This document shows positions 35,477-47,115 of a stretch of DNA of 64,000 nt, piece by piece (positions within the stretch are counted from its first letter, which is position 1; every line of letters starts with the position of its first letter). The notes beneath the pieces are model-generated. The model did not search any database. It was given only the letters and a program-made list of their open reading frames with translations, and was not told the DNA's origin. Source of the DNA: Pocillopora verrucosa. Its lineage: Eukaryota > Cnidaria > Anthozoa > Scleractinia > Pocilloporidae. The stretch is taken from the NCBI RefSeq assembly GCF_036669915.1, contig NC_089319.1, positions 7,507,846 through 7,571,845 on the forward strand, written 5' to 3'. Position numbers and translations under genes: made by a program.

Positions 35477-36202
35477 AGTCCGTGTTTTACTAGTCCTCAT
35501 TTTACCAGTCCACGTTTAACTAGTCCGCTTTTAACAAGTGTGCGTTTAATAGGGCCACGATTAACTAGTCTGCGTTTAACTAGTCCGCATATAACTAGTT
35601 CGCGTTTAGCTATTCTGCGTTTAACTTGTCCGCGTTTAACTGGTCCACATTTTACATGTCCGCGTTTAACTAGTTCGCGTTTAACTAGTCCGCGCTTAAC
35701 TAGTCTGCATTTGGCTGGTCCACGTTTAACTGGTTCGTGTTTAGCCAGTCTGCGTTTCAATAGTCCGCGTTAGACTATTCCACGTTTCACTAGTTCGCGT
35801 TAAACTAGTCCACGTTTAACCAGTCCGTGTTTAACAACTTCGCGTTCAACTGGTCCGCGTTTTATTATTCTGCTTCTAACTATTCCGCGTTCAACTGGTC
35901 CGCATTTTGCTAGTCTGCGTTTAACTAGTCCATGTTTAACTACTTCGCGTTTAACTAGTCCGCGTTTAACTACTTCGCGTTTAACTAGTCCGCGTTTAAC
36001 TACTTCGCGTTTAACTAGTCTGCGTTTAGCTGCTTCGCGTTTAATTAGTCTGCGTTTAAGTGATCCGCCTTTAGCTAGTCCCCGTTTCACTAGTCCGTGT
36101 TTACTAATTTAATCCGCGTTTAACTGTTCCACGTTTCAATAGTCCACGTTCAACTAGTTCCCGTTTGACTGGCTCGCGTTCAACCTGTCCACATTTTACC
36201 AT
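35477..36202 (-). repeat. 15-bp minisatellite, array 3 (inverted)
   Basis: About 48 units read GGACTAGTTAAACGC on the minus strand. Unit by unit, including its variants, it is the reverse complement of ~33975-34719, so it is an inverted duplication and not independent amplification. Confidence 0.95.
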
Positions 36203-36456
36203 TCTTCTATAGGAAGAAGTTTCACGTTTATGACTTATGGGAGCACAGGCGGCCCAAGCTCACGTCTCGAGAAAAAGCCAACGATGAATTCATGAACGCG
36301 TCACGCGTTGTGTGACTCGGTGTTAAGTTACGGGAGGAACCGTTGAAAATTTGAACACGTTATAAGGCATAGTATGGGGAACGAAATATGGTCGATTTAC
36401 AACGATAAATATTTCGAAATCTGAATATTTTACACGTAAAATCAATAAAAACTTAC

Positions 36457-36532
36457 TCATGCCCTGTGTATCCGTTGTAGTTTCTAGCGATTTCTGCTGT
36501 TTTAAGCTTGCTTTACCATCACTGTTATCCAT
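36457..36532 (-). CDS. Mirror-image start exon in left arm of the foldback element
   Basis: ATG opens a frame of 25 codons plus one base (MDNSDGKASLKQQKSLET..) that ends at a strong donor, ATGA|GTAAGT. The same exon is in the other arm and both point outward from the unique centre. No domain is recognised and no downstream exon is identified. It may be a relic of a captured gene promoter and first exon. Confidence 0.3.
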
Positions 36533-36861
36533 GTCAAAAGACGAAGTCAAGGCTGCACACTCCGATTTCGACCTTGGTCCACGCGGAGGTGATTTGCGCC
36601 CCGAAAATCCTCCCGATCGGCATTTTTCTCAGCCACACTTTACGATCTAAGATCGCTGCACCCTGGGACATGTCTCAATACCAAAACTTCACGCGCATTT
36701 CGCTGGAAACGAGTGTTTTCTACCTGAATTTCCAAGTTCGCTTCTTTCTGGTTATGCTTTGAACACGAAGACTGGACACGGCCGCGAAAGAGACTTGGGT
36801 ACGAGGTCAATTTTCTCTCTACCGCGAGTGGTACGGTCGATTAATGTACAATACTTACCCC

Positions 36862-37464
36862 ATCTCCACAGAGGCAACTCGCCTTAACCTATTGTCCTAA
36901 TCAACCAATCAGACAGCGAGTCGAAAGTAAAACAGACAAAAAACGTACAAAATTTGAATATTCTGTGGGGTTTTCTGTGAGCATCTAAGCTTCGATTATT
37001 TTCGCGAAAATGCTATCGAAGAGGAAGAGATGCGGTGAAATTAACGGCGAAGCGAATCAGAAAGTTAAGAGTGGCAAAGTTTCAAGATGAAAATCCTAAT
37101 ATTTCATTTTGGGAACTTTACTGCTAAAATCACGGGTGAAAAGCTTATATTAATAGAGAACAAATTTCCTAGTGCGAACCTTGGATAAATATTTAGGTAT
37201 CATAGCTTTTCGCAAGTTTGACGTCGGAATCCGATACGAATATTATTTTTTCCTACACGTAGATTTCTTGTGAAATTCATGGAGAGGTGAAATATTTCTC
37301 CACCTGAAATTGACTGTAATTAAAGCGAACGTTGTATGTGAAGTCTTACATACCGCAATGTAAATACCATTGTCCACATGATGTCCAAACGTCGATTGCA
37401 TCTACCCTTCCATGCATGGCCTATCAAACTACAATGTTTTGCCAGTTGATGTCACTAGACTTCT
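36862..37464. other. Unique centre of the foldback element
   Basis: About 600 bases not repeated in the arms. One 26-codon frame (ATG at about 37010, MLSKRKRCGEINGE..) is the only candidate peptide. If the outward-facing start exons are real, this interval would be their shared promoter. Confidence 0.4.
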
Positions 37465-37792
37465 GGGTAAGTATAGTACATTAATCGACCGTACCGCTCG
37501 CGGTAGAGAGAAAATTGACCTCGTACCCAAGTCTCTTTCGCGGCCGTGTCCAGTCTTCGTGTTCAAAGCATAACCAGAAAGAAGCGAACTTGGAAATTCA
37601 GGTAGAAAACACTCGTTTCCAGCGAAATGCGCGTGAAGTTTTGGTATTGAGACATGTCCCAGGGTGCAGCGATCTTAGATCGTAAAGTGTGGCTGAGAAA
37701 AATGCCGATCGGGAGGATTTTCGGGGCGCAAACCACCTCCGCGTGGACCAAGGTCGAAATCGGAGTGTGCAGCCTTGACTTCGTCTTTTGAC

Positions 37793-37868
37793 ATGGTTAA
37801 CAGTGATGGTAAAGCAAGCTTAAAACAGCAGAAATCGCTAGAAACTTCGACGGATACACAGGGCATGA
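37793..37868 (+). CDS. Mirror-image start exon in right arm of the foldback element
   Basis: Counterpart of 36457-36532 with the same length, phase and GTAAGT donor. It differs at two residues (second residue Val for Asp, and Ser for Thr near residue 19). Same caveats. Confidence 0.3.
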
Positions 37869-38088
37869 GTAAGTTTTTATTGATTTTACGTGTAAAATAT
37901 TCAGATTTCGAAATATTTATCGTTATAAATCGACCATATTTCGTTCCCCATACTATGCCTTATAACGTGTTCAAATTTTCAACGGTTCCTCCCGTAACTT
38001 AACACCGAGTCACACAACGCGTGACGCGTTCATGAATTCATCGTTGGCTTTTTCTCGAGACGTGAGCTTGGGCCGCCTATGATGGGAG

Positions 38089-39092
38089 TTGAAGGGTTAA
38101 CTACCCCGCGTTCAACTGGTCTGCATTTTTGCGATTTTTCTTTGATTTCCCGGCTTTTCTTTTGGTAGCCTGGTTTCTCCTGGTTTTTCTTTGAGTTCTC
38201 TATAATTTTCGTTCAGTTTTCTCTAATGGCAAACAAAATGAAAACGTCTATATGCCACGCGCACGTCGAGGTTCTTGCCCTCTAAAACGTTCGTACTGGA
38301 ACTGTAAGTTTTAAAGAAGCACTTGTGGGAAAGAGCGCGGGCAGCGAGGAGGTTGTTGATAAGCCCGAGGTCCTCCACCAGCTTGTTAGAAGTAAATTCT
38401 CTAACACTCGTTGTTGGTTTGGTTGATTCTTCTTTAGTTTATTTTCTTCTCAAGTAGATACAACGGGGACTAGCTTCAATATCCAGGAAAACTAGAGTCT
38501 CCGCTTATATAAAAACAATATAAAAATTACAAATAACCTTAGTTCAGAGTATTATTTATACCTGAAAGGGTATCTTAAGAGAAAATCACCTTTAAAGATT
38601 GTTACATAACAACATCTTGATCACAAGAGTTAAAGAAGAAAGGCACTCACAAGTACCGCCCTCAAATTTGCTTTCGGTCGGTTGCGGAACATGAGGGGTA
38701 TCACCTGTTTACACCTTAAATTACCTCTGGGAACAAGAAGGTGTCGAACGCGACCTATTACCAGGGAGATTTACTCTTCCTGGACTAACAAATTAACTTA
38801 TTTAAGAGCATGGCTTATCACGAGTTCCATGTCAACCTCACGATCACAACGAAGAAAACGTGATTAAACTCACTAGGAGAACGTGGCCAAACTCACAAGA
38901 AGAACGTGATCAAACTCAACCTTTAAGATAAGACCACCATGAAGGAGTACGAAGTAATCAACCTGCCCTTTTTATAACTTACATTAAATGACTTAAAATA
39001 ATATAATATTTCCATTCCTTTTCTTTCCGACACCAATACAGGAAACCCTTACGATATTGTAGATTAACTTTAATTGTAATTTTATCATTTAA
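38089..39092 (-). repeat. Companion sequence, copy C (inverted)
   Basis: Reverse complement of 32740-33938, with small deletions. It continues the inverted arm that starts in array 3 and is interrupted by the foldback element. At 39092 it joins array 4 in an orientation opposite to what the inversion predicts, marking another breakpoint inside the repeat. Confidence 0.9.
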
Positions 39093-39541
39093 CAGTAGTT
39101 AAATGCGGACAAGTAAAATGTGGACTGGTTAAACGCAGACTAGTTAAACGCAAGCTAGTTAAACGCGGACTTGTAAGATGTGGACTAGTAAAGAGTGGAC
39201 TGGTTAAACATGGATCATTTAAACGTAAACTAGTTAAACACGGACTAGTTAAATGCGGACTTGTAAAGTGCGGACCAATTAAACGCGGACTTGTTAAACG
39301 CGGACTAGTTAAACGCGGACTAGTTAAACGCAAACTAGTTACACGCGGACTAGTAAAATGTGGACTAGTTAAACACGGACTTGTTAAATGCGGACTAGTA
39401 AAATGAGAACTAGTTAACCACGGACCAGTTAAACGCAAACTACTTAAATGCGGACTAGTTAAACTTGGACTGTTTAAACACGGACTAGTTAAACTCAGCC
39501 TACTTAAACGCAGACTAATTTAACGCGGACTTGCAAAATAA
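39093..39541 (+). repeat. 15-bp minisatellite, array 4
   Basis: About 30 units, same consensus as array 1 and plus-oriented. Many units read ATG or ACACGG instead of ACGCGG. The array decays at its right end (CTTGCAAAATAAGG). Confidence 0.93.
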
Positions 39542-39933
39542 GGATAAAAGGTAGCGTTTGTGGTCTATCGTCTTTGTTTTCTGAATATAAAGGCAAACAA
39601 CAACAACAAAAAACCTGCATCAGGGACTCTGCAGCTTACTGACGTTCTTGTGTTACTGGAAAATCAAAATTACTTCGTTACGGTTCTTTGTCCCAAAATA
39701 CATAATTTAACTAAAGATAGCGAAAACGAAACTTTTTAACTGATCAACCTAAACCAAAGATATTTTGCGGTCTCTGTCCTCCATTGAAGGAAGAGTCAGT
39801 AAGTATCGAAGGCGTGACTTTGCACTAGCGTAGTGAAAGGCAGGTTATTTGACACGTGATAGGGCAAATATCAAGGCTCCGCAGTTACGCTTGATTCGTG
39901 CTTTGGGTTAGCAGAATCAGGCAGGGTGCGTAT

Positions 39934-40438
39934 TTATACGAGGTTACTTCTTGTGCCTTCAAGGTCAATGAACCAGTTGGCCCAGCTGGACTTAAGACTC
40001 TTCCCAAAGTGAATCACATCTGGCAAGACAACAGCAAGGGACAGTTCTGCAGGCAATGTCTCATTCTCTGCACTAGAATTCAGTACTAACAAGTCCTTCT
40101 TATAACATTCCTCGCAACCAGTTACAATAGCCATGACAAGGAATCTGTTGCACTTAAAGCCCCCTGCCAGACAGGTGTTACAAGCTGTAAAAGAAGGTAT
40201 GTGCGAGGTGTGGTCCTTTTCCATGCAATTTGCGCACACAGACTTAATTGCTAAACAGTCATTACAGCTAATTAAACATGGAGATTTACAAGACAACTCC
40301 TTTAGACCAAGGAACTTTTTCAGCAAGGCGCTTTTTCAGCGCCAGTACGGTGTCTACATCATTAACAGGAATGCGGCTTCTGTGACGCTCAAATGCCGTT
40401 GCCGAATCAATTCGATAAAAGCTTACAACTGCTTTTAA
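39934..40438 (-). pseudogene. Cysteine-rich zinc-binding-like protein, frameshifted fragment
   Basis: On the minus strand an upstream frame (..RIPVNDVDTVLALKKRLAEKV..) ends at a stop near 40310. The homologous-looking sequence continues in the next frame with CNDC, CANC, CNTC and CEEC pairs and His residues, then VLPDVIHFGKSLKSSWANWF, to a stop at 39934. From memory, both parts belong to one family common in coral genomes, with no assigned function. The break is one base, near 40315. A damaged, probably mobile-element-linked gene copy is the best reading. Confidence 0.55.
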
Positions 40439-40737
40439 AATACCAGCATTGACGGCCATCGCGTAAGTTGACGATCGAGTCGAGTTTCAAAGATCATATA
40501 ACGGTGACATATGACCTTGATATGGATGGTTCATGCGTCCATTACTAACGAAATATGACACTCTCGCGTACTCCTACTGGTATGTGATAAAAAACGTACT
40601 TTTATTGGATAGAGTAAATCAACTGTCCTTATTTTACATCCAGTTTTTAGGATATTTAGGGTGATCCGGTCATTTGTCAACTGTCAGTAAAAGCCCACCA
40701 CAAATGTTAGTTGTCGGTTAGATTTTCAGCGATTTGT

Positions 40738-40795
40738 CAGTTGTCAGTTGTCAGTTGTCAGTTAAAATTTTGGCCATTTGTCAGTTGTCAGTTAA
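40738..40795 (+). repeat. TTGTCAG tandem repeat
   Basis: Several TTGTCAG units in two blocks separated by ~20 bases. Part of a wider patch (40670-40800) in which TCAGTTGTCAGTT words recur. Confidence 0.85.
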
Positions 40796-40841
40796 CCCCA
40801 TCCAGACCCTCTTATATCAATCACCTCAATATTGCATTTAA

Positions 40842-41175
40842 AGGAGAGAAAGATGAGAAAGTGAGGGTTGTGAAGGCACATATTGGCAGTAAGATTTTGA
40901 CTTCTATTGTGCAGGACACTCAGAACAACATTCAGCCGGCCTCTGACTCAAATTCAGAGTCTGAAAGTGACAGCGACATGGTATGGTGCATTGTTGGATC
41001 TGGTGGTAAATCTTCAGAACTAAATGACTCAGGAGATCAGACAGCGGATAGTCAACAGGAGCAAGAAGCTGAAGAAGCGATACTTGAGTCTAGTACGTCT
41101 CGATACGGACGGAAAAGAACACGAGTCCTCCGAGAAAACTATGTGCCATGGCATAATATAAATGGAGAACGGTAA
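40842..41175 (+). CDS. Hypothetical terminal exon
   Basis: Open frame following a possible AAAG acceptor. It contains a Ser/Glu/Asp-rich stretch (SDSNSESESDSD) and a basic end (SRYGRKRTRVLREN) before the stop. There is no good start codon. The sequence is unrecognised; a tail of a mobile-element protein and a noncoding chance frame are both possible. Confidence 0.25.
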
Positions 41176-41498
41176 TCTGGAACCTATAAAAAAACACCAA
41201 ATTAAATCAAAGTAGGTGAAAAGAAAAACTTAAGCTGTGAGAAAAATGGAAAGCAACATCACAGAAATCCTTATTAAAAAAATTCTGGAAAAGGTGTGTG
41301 ACCCTCCGCTTGAATAGTTAACAAAGAGGTATGACCCTCCCCTGACGACCCTCCCCTCTGGGGCCCCAGCCCTCCCCTACCATGAAAAAACGCACCTTCC
41401 CTTATGACCTAAAAAAACGACGGTTTTTGTGTTTGAGCGTATCATCCTTCAAGGGTAGCATAGGAGAAACTCAAGGGTTCGCGTACATTTTATTTAAT

Positions 41499-44400
41499 AT
41501 GGGAAATTCTCCATCCCGCGTTTATCTTGATTGTAATGTGTCATCAATGAGGAGTACTTCTCCGCTAGTCACCGCCGCTAGTAATGGCTGCCTAGATTCT
41601 GTGAAGGAGATTCTCGTACGAACTGAAGCAAACATCGAAGCTCGTGGAACACTTACAATTGAAGGCGAAATTGTCGAGTTTTGTTCACCGTTGTTCGCCG
41701 CTGCTGCTGGAGGGCATCTTGATGTTGTAAAACTGCTGATCGAACGCGATGCAGACGTTAACGCCAGAACAAAGACAATTAAACTCTATGACTATTGCGA
41801 TGATCGAACTCCTCTGATGATGGCATGTCATGGTGGCTACCTGGATGTCGCTTCTTATCTCATTGAACATGGTGCAGATATAGATCTACAAGACTCAATT
41901 CAAGACACTTGTCTTCACTATGCTGCTAGAATGGGACACGTTGAGATAGTTGACAAACTTCTTTCTGTAGGTGCGGAACAAAAACAAAATGATATTGGTG
42001 TGAGGCCACTATTCGAAAGCTGTGTTCATTGTAGAATTGAAGTGGTGGAGTATTATATTAAAAGACCGGACTGTTCAAAGGAGCAAAGAATTGATGCTCT
42101 GGAACTTCTGGGTGCCTGCATTGCTAAGGATGATGTTGCTTATGACACTGAAAAAGCATTAACTTTCATGGAACGTGGGATGGATGAGAGGTTTGTTTGA
42201 ATATTTTTCCAACACACTTTTTACAGTTGATACTTTCTTTATTCCTTTCTATTACACAACTTACTGCCCTAGGAACTAGCTGACAGATCTGAGTGAAAAT
42301 GCTGGTCACCAGCTAATAAAGGCGACAATCAGCAAGCTGTAAATAATTTGACCAACGTCACTATTCCTCGCTTTACTGGCGAATCAAGTCAAGTTATGGG
42401 AAACAATTCCTGCATACTAAATGTATACCTTCGATTTGTTGACTCTTCAAAACGACATTATAGTGTATGCCGGGATGTGCAAAGATGATTATGGAATATA
42501 GCTAGGAGAGAGTACGTGAGTCGAGAAGTTTAGGATGGCGATGCCTTGTTCGGTTGTTGTAATCCGGTTCAATCCGTAGGTTGAATGCGTATATTGAGAC
42601 TCTACAGACATTCTACCTAAAATTCCATACGTTTGCGGTTAAGATCGGCCAAAACTAAAACGAGATTGACAGTATAAAAATTCTAATGATCTTATTGACA
42701 GAATTAGAATCATATTTTAAAAGATATCCTGAGAGAAAATAGCCTTCGAAGACTGTTACTAAACGACAGAATAAACAGAAAATTTGGAGAAGAAAGGGTG
42801 TGTCCAAGGTAGCGCCGCTAAAAGAGATAAGTGCTGTTCGTACAAGTTACCTGATTATAAATTCAGTGCAGAAGATAAAAAGTACCATTTGTTTATACCT
42901 AAAGTCACTTTTAAAGAAAGAGGTATTGAATGCCCTAAATTAAAATTTACGAAATATTTTCGACATGGACTTAACCAGAAAACAAAAAAATCAAAGGGGT
43001 TTAATATATGAGAGGAGTTATTTCAAGGAAATTCCTGTATGTGATCAATTTTTGTAAGTTAAAGTCATTTTCTTTATAATTAAAACAGCTTTTTGCAAGA
43101 TAATAGAAACATTCCAATATTTAACCACAAATTGTAGTTTATATAGAAACATGTCTCCACACGTTTCTATAAGGAATAGGAAATGATCAACTTGCCTATT
43201 ATAACTTTTTTACTGAATGGCTCATGGTAATAAATTATTTTCATTAACTTTCCCAACACCAATACATGGAAACTCTAACAATCTTTTCAGATTAGTTACA
43301 TATCTATTTTTATATTTTAAAAGGTTTGAGGACCCTGCACATCCATTGTTAAAAGAGATGTGGATATTAAGTGAAGAGAGTCAAACTCCCAAGGAATTCA
43401 TTCTGCAGTTAACTGGGAATAATGAAGCCATCAAAATGGAGGGAATGTTCATCATGATGAGACTCCTGGGATCTATGGATTTATCTCAGTGCAAAACAAG
43501 GTACCGGAGAACTGTTTCAGCTGACCCTAAGGGCTCACATTCCTCTCGTTTGAGGAGGTTCTTGAATAAAACCTGGAAATTTTTTGAGAGTCTCAACTGT
43601 ATGATGGTGAATGTGGATGATTTCATATACATATGTGAATTACAGCTGCAAGAAGGTGAATTTTTACCATCAGAGCACATCAGACAGTTGTTTGAAAAAG
43701 TTGTAGCAAGAAGAGAGACAATCATGAGGGAATTGGGAACAGGGACTGAAAATGAGGAACTTGAAAAAATGCTTTATCAAGCCCTGTATCTTCTAATGTT
43801 GTACTCCAAAAGTCATGTTTCAGAACAGAATGATCATGAAACTGCAGCTATGACTGACCTTCTTCCCAGACTTTTGTGTTCAAACCCTCGTACCTGGAAT
43901 GGGAATACGTTACTGCACTTGGCTGTGTGGCATGGAACTCCTTATATAGTATGCAGCTCATATGATCGGGAGCACAGAATGTGCGGTGGAATGTTCAAGC
44001 CTCCCTGTCTTGAGACCATGAGGCTAATTTTACATGCAGGTTGTGATGTGAATGCCATGAACATTGAGGGAAACACTCCTCTACATTTAGCTGTTACTTT
44101 TAAGCCAGGACCAGGACAAGAAGATGTTTTGAAAGAGACACTGGACTTGTTGTTGCTATTCGGTGCAGACACAAAGCTTGAAAACAACAGTGGTCGAATG
44201 GCAATGGACTGCTGTGAGACTGACGAGGCCCAAAGGATCCTGAGTGCCATGGATATTGATGTCAGAAATGTAAGAAAATTTTAATTTTAAGTTATGATTC
44301 TTTAAAATCATCACAGTGACCAATTCATTTACAACATCATGCCTGTCTGCCTATCTACTACTTTGATTATTTTGAACCATCTTGATGTAGTACAATCCAT

Positions 44401-47115
44401 TGTAATGTTGTGACAGCCTAAAGGAGCTATTTGAAGATCAGTTTGTGTTGTTGGAATGTCATTTGACTGAAACGTATCCAGGTAACCTGTTTACATGCAT
44501 TTGCTACGGCACGACTAGTAACACTGATCCAGTTTCATGCTAGAGATTTACTGAAAACTGATACCTGCAAGTAGATGATATTTTCAGGTTTTGTCATGCG
44601 TGACGTAAAAGTCACCCCTTGCTTTAAACGTAGGCATGTAACACATGGTAACATAAATGCAAAAGTAATTTTTCAGGATTGATTGGGTAAGGGAGCTAGG
44701 GACTTTTAGACATCTCTTTTTGACAGATCACTCATTTCCATTATGTATATACATGCTTTTCAGATCTCACACATACCGGTAGCATTTTCACTTTCCCAGC
44801 AGTGTGGGCAACATACCACTTTTGATGATTAGACTACAATTTTTACTGGAGCTTCCATAGCGACCCTAAAATGCAACCCCTCTTGCAACCAACTAAGCGA
44901 CAAAGTGAAATTATAACATAGCTAGTAAATTTGTCCAATCAAATTCAATTGTGTAAGCATGCTTCATATTCCTATTGTGCATGCTCATGACATCAGCAAG
45001 CAAATCTCTCAGGAAAAAAAATTTTCCATCGGGTTGAAAATGTTATAAAACAATCGGTTCATATGTCAGCTGCACCTCGAGCAACTCTTGTGCATCTTTT
45101 ATGCACTCAAACTTCCTGCATGCTTCATATCTTGATGAACACACACTGACGTATGAACAAATTGTTAATCAACGTCTGCACTATGTTTTCATGTAGCTTT
45201 GTTTTGGTCTTTTTCAGTGCCATAAAACTCATTTGAAATGTTGAAAGGCATCAAGGTGAAAAATGTTTGGACAATTCAATAATTCCCTCACCCGTTGCAA
45301 CTTTTGTTTTGATATTACTTACATATTCACACTTATTATTGAACAGGATATCGTAAATTTCGGTTTGAACTGCACATGGTGTTGCATTTGTGTAATTTCT
45401 TTGTTTTTCATTCCCCCTGTTCAGTGGCTCCCCAATAAAACCGCAAGTTACCTAGACTAGTTATTCTGACCTTGCTTGAAAAATCACCTATTTATTTCAC
45501 ATAGAATCCCCAAAAAGCGCGAGTTAATACTTCAATTGCATCTAGCCTTGTTTTTTTAAAAAAAAATTACTAAAAAAGTTTGAAAGCTCATCAATCAAGA
45601 CTCAACTCAAGACTCAAACTAGTGATGGTCAAAGTTCTGAGACAGGAAAGAAATTGATTTTAAACTGACAGTAATGGTTGCGACATTGTGCATAGCGTTT
45701 AACAAGTATGATGTGTGTAGTCTGTACAATTATACTTTTAAAATTGCTTTGGTTTCCTCTAAGTGGGTATATATTCTCCCTTTTCACTAAGGATGAAATG
45801 CTTGCAAGCGGAAGTGGCAAAGAAATAGACGAGGGATTTCGTATAGGAAGGCAAAACGACCTAAACCAGAACTATCAAGAAGAGACTGAGAAGTTAAGAT
45901 CAACAAGCTCTGGTGGTAAGCTGTAAGGGTGTCATCTTTAGGTGATTAAGCAAAGTGCAATTTATAAATGGATGGGCAGCTTCCCCATGGTACATGGGGA
46001 AAGACATAAAAGTAAATGCTGTATTTGAACTGTTGTCAGCAATGGAAAGAATGCATCAGTAGACTGTCATGAAAAAAAAAAGGAAAAATTTATTTTTAAC
46101 TGGCAAAGCAATAGATTTGTAATTTCATTTATTAACATGAGGCCAGACCATGGATATAACCAGAGAGGGGGTGACAAGAAACTAAAATGATTTAAAACAA
46201 CCAGTTAAAGCACCAAGTAACATTGAGTACTTATTCTTGGTATCTTAAGCCTAAAAATAAAATGAATTCAGAGGGATTTTAAGAAAATAAGACAACTATG
46301 AATATTCTGTTTTTAAGATAGATTTTCTCTCGGTATAACAGTTAACCTCAGAGTGAAAACGGTTATTTTCATTTCTCTAAGAACAATTGAGGAAGTTGAG
46401 ACGAAATATGAAATATGTCCAAGGGCAACTAAGAGAGAGAGGTGGAAAACTGAGGGAGATGACAAAGCAGTTGACAGATGTCAAATGGCAGTTACGAACG
46501 AGGGATGCAGAATTGAGAGGGATAAGTAAAGAAGTGGAAAATGGTGCAGAGCAGGCACAAAAGAGAGATGAACAACTGACAGAGATGATACAGCAGCTAA
46601 CAAATGTTGAAGGGCAGCTACAAGAGAGAGATGGACAACTGACAGAGAGGACACAGCAATTGACAAATGTTGAAGGGCAGCTACAAGAGAGAGATGAAAA
46701 ACTAACAGAAGTAACACAGCAATTAACAAATGTTGAGGGGCAGCTACGAGAGAGAGATGGACAACTGACAGAGAGGACACAGCAATTGACAAATGTTGAA
46801 GGGCAGCTACAAGAGAGAGATGAACAACTGACAGAAGTAACACAGCAATTAACAAATGTTGAAGGGCAGCTACGAGAGAGAGATGAACAAATGAGAGAAA
46901 TGAAACAGCGGTTGACAAATATGGAAAGACAATTAGAAGAGAGAGATGGAGAACTGACAGAGAAGACTCAGACTTTGACAAATGTCGAAGGGCAGCTACA
47001 AGAGAAAGATGAACAACTGAGAGAGATGAGAAAGCAATTGAAAAATTTTGAAGGGCAGCCACAAGAGAGAGATGGACAACTGACAGAGGTGACAGAGCAG
47101 TTGAGTAATGTCTAA
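41499..47115 (+). CDS. FEM1-like ankyrin protein fused to a repetitive coiled coil (4 exons)
   Basis: FEM1 proteins are substrate receptors of CUL2 ubiquitin ligases that read C-terminal degrons. Exons 41499-42190, 43324-44269, 45792-45915, 46382-47115 join in phase, giving 831 residues. Residues ~20-200 hold about five ankyrin repeats (SPLFAAAAGGHLDVVKLLIE; RTPLMMACHGGYLDVASYLI), then the FEM1 signature RIDALELLGA. Exon 2 holds the FEM1 middle region (EAIKMEGMFIMMRLLG) and two further ankyrin repeats (NGNTLLHLAV; EGNTPLHLAV). Where FEM1 has its CUL2-binding box, exons 3-4 instead encode a linker and eleven 21-residue coiled-coil units (QLTNVEGQLQERDEQLTEVTQ). The stop is TAA in place of a conserved GAA codon. 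An in-frame upstream ATG exists at 41382. The exon 2-3-4 joins are inferred from phase only. Confidence 0.75.
42480..43320 (-). repeat. Companion sequence, diverged copy D in FEM1-like intron 1
   Basis: Recognisably related to copy C on the plus strand. Shared words include GATCGGCCA(A/G)AAC, TATCcT..GAGAAAAT, ATCAACTTGCC(T)..TTATAACTT and CAACACCAATACA(T/G)GGAAAC, in the same order and spacing. Much more diverged than copies A-C, hence older. The 15-bp array is absent here. Confidence 0.7.
46418..47110 (+). repeat. 63-bp coding tandem repeat, ~11 units
   Basis: Direct repeats of a 63-base unit (three heptads) inside exon 4 of the FEM1-like gene. Central units are nearly identical at DNA level, which implies recent expansion or homogenisation. 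Confidence 0.93.

Larger units (their letters stand above)
36244..38081. mobile_element. 1.84-kb foldback DNA element with ~620-bp TIRs
   Basis: Left arm 36244-36861 and right arm 37465-38081 are reverse complements with only a few mismatches; ~600 bases of unique sequence lie between. The ends read CACAGGCGGCCCAAGC and CATAGGCGGCCCAAGC. ATGGGAG is duplicated at 36237-36243 and 38082-38088, and the unoccupied paralogous site (33939-33945, minus strand) has it once. A 7-8-bp duplication with CA..GGCGG ends resembles hAT-class elements, an inference only. The largest frames are short and no transposase is visible. Confidence 0.85.

Noticed and set aside
32229..39541. CRISPR-like array
   Set aside because: Units are contiguous and degenerate with no unique spacers, and the genome is animal.
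42784..43011. Lys-rich small protein in the FEM1-like intron
   Set aside because: The frame lies wholly within the diverged companion repeat and is not kept in the other copies.
46481..47062. Antisense Leu/Val/Ser-rich repeat protein
   Set aside because: It is the shadow of the 63-bp coiled-coil repeat on the opposite strand.
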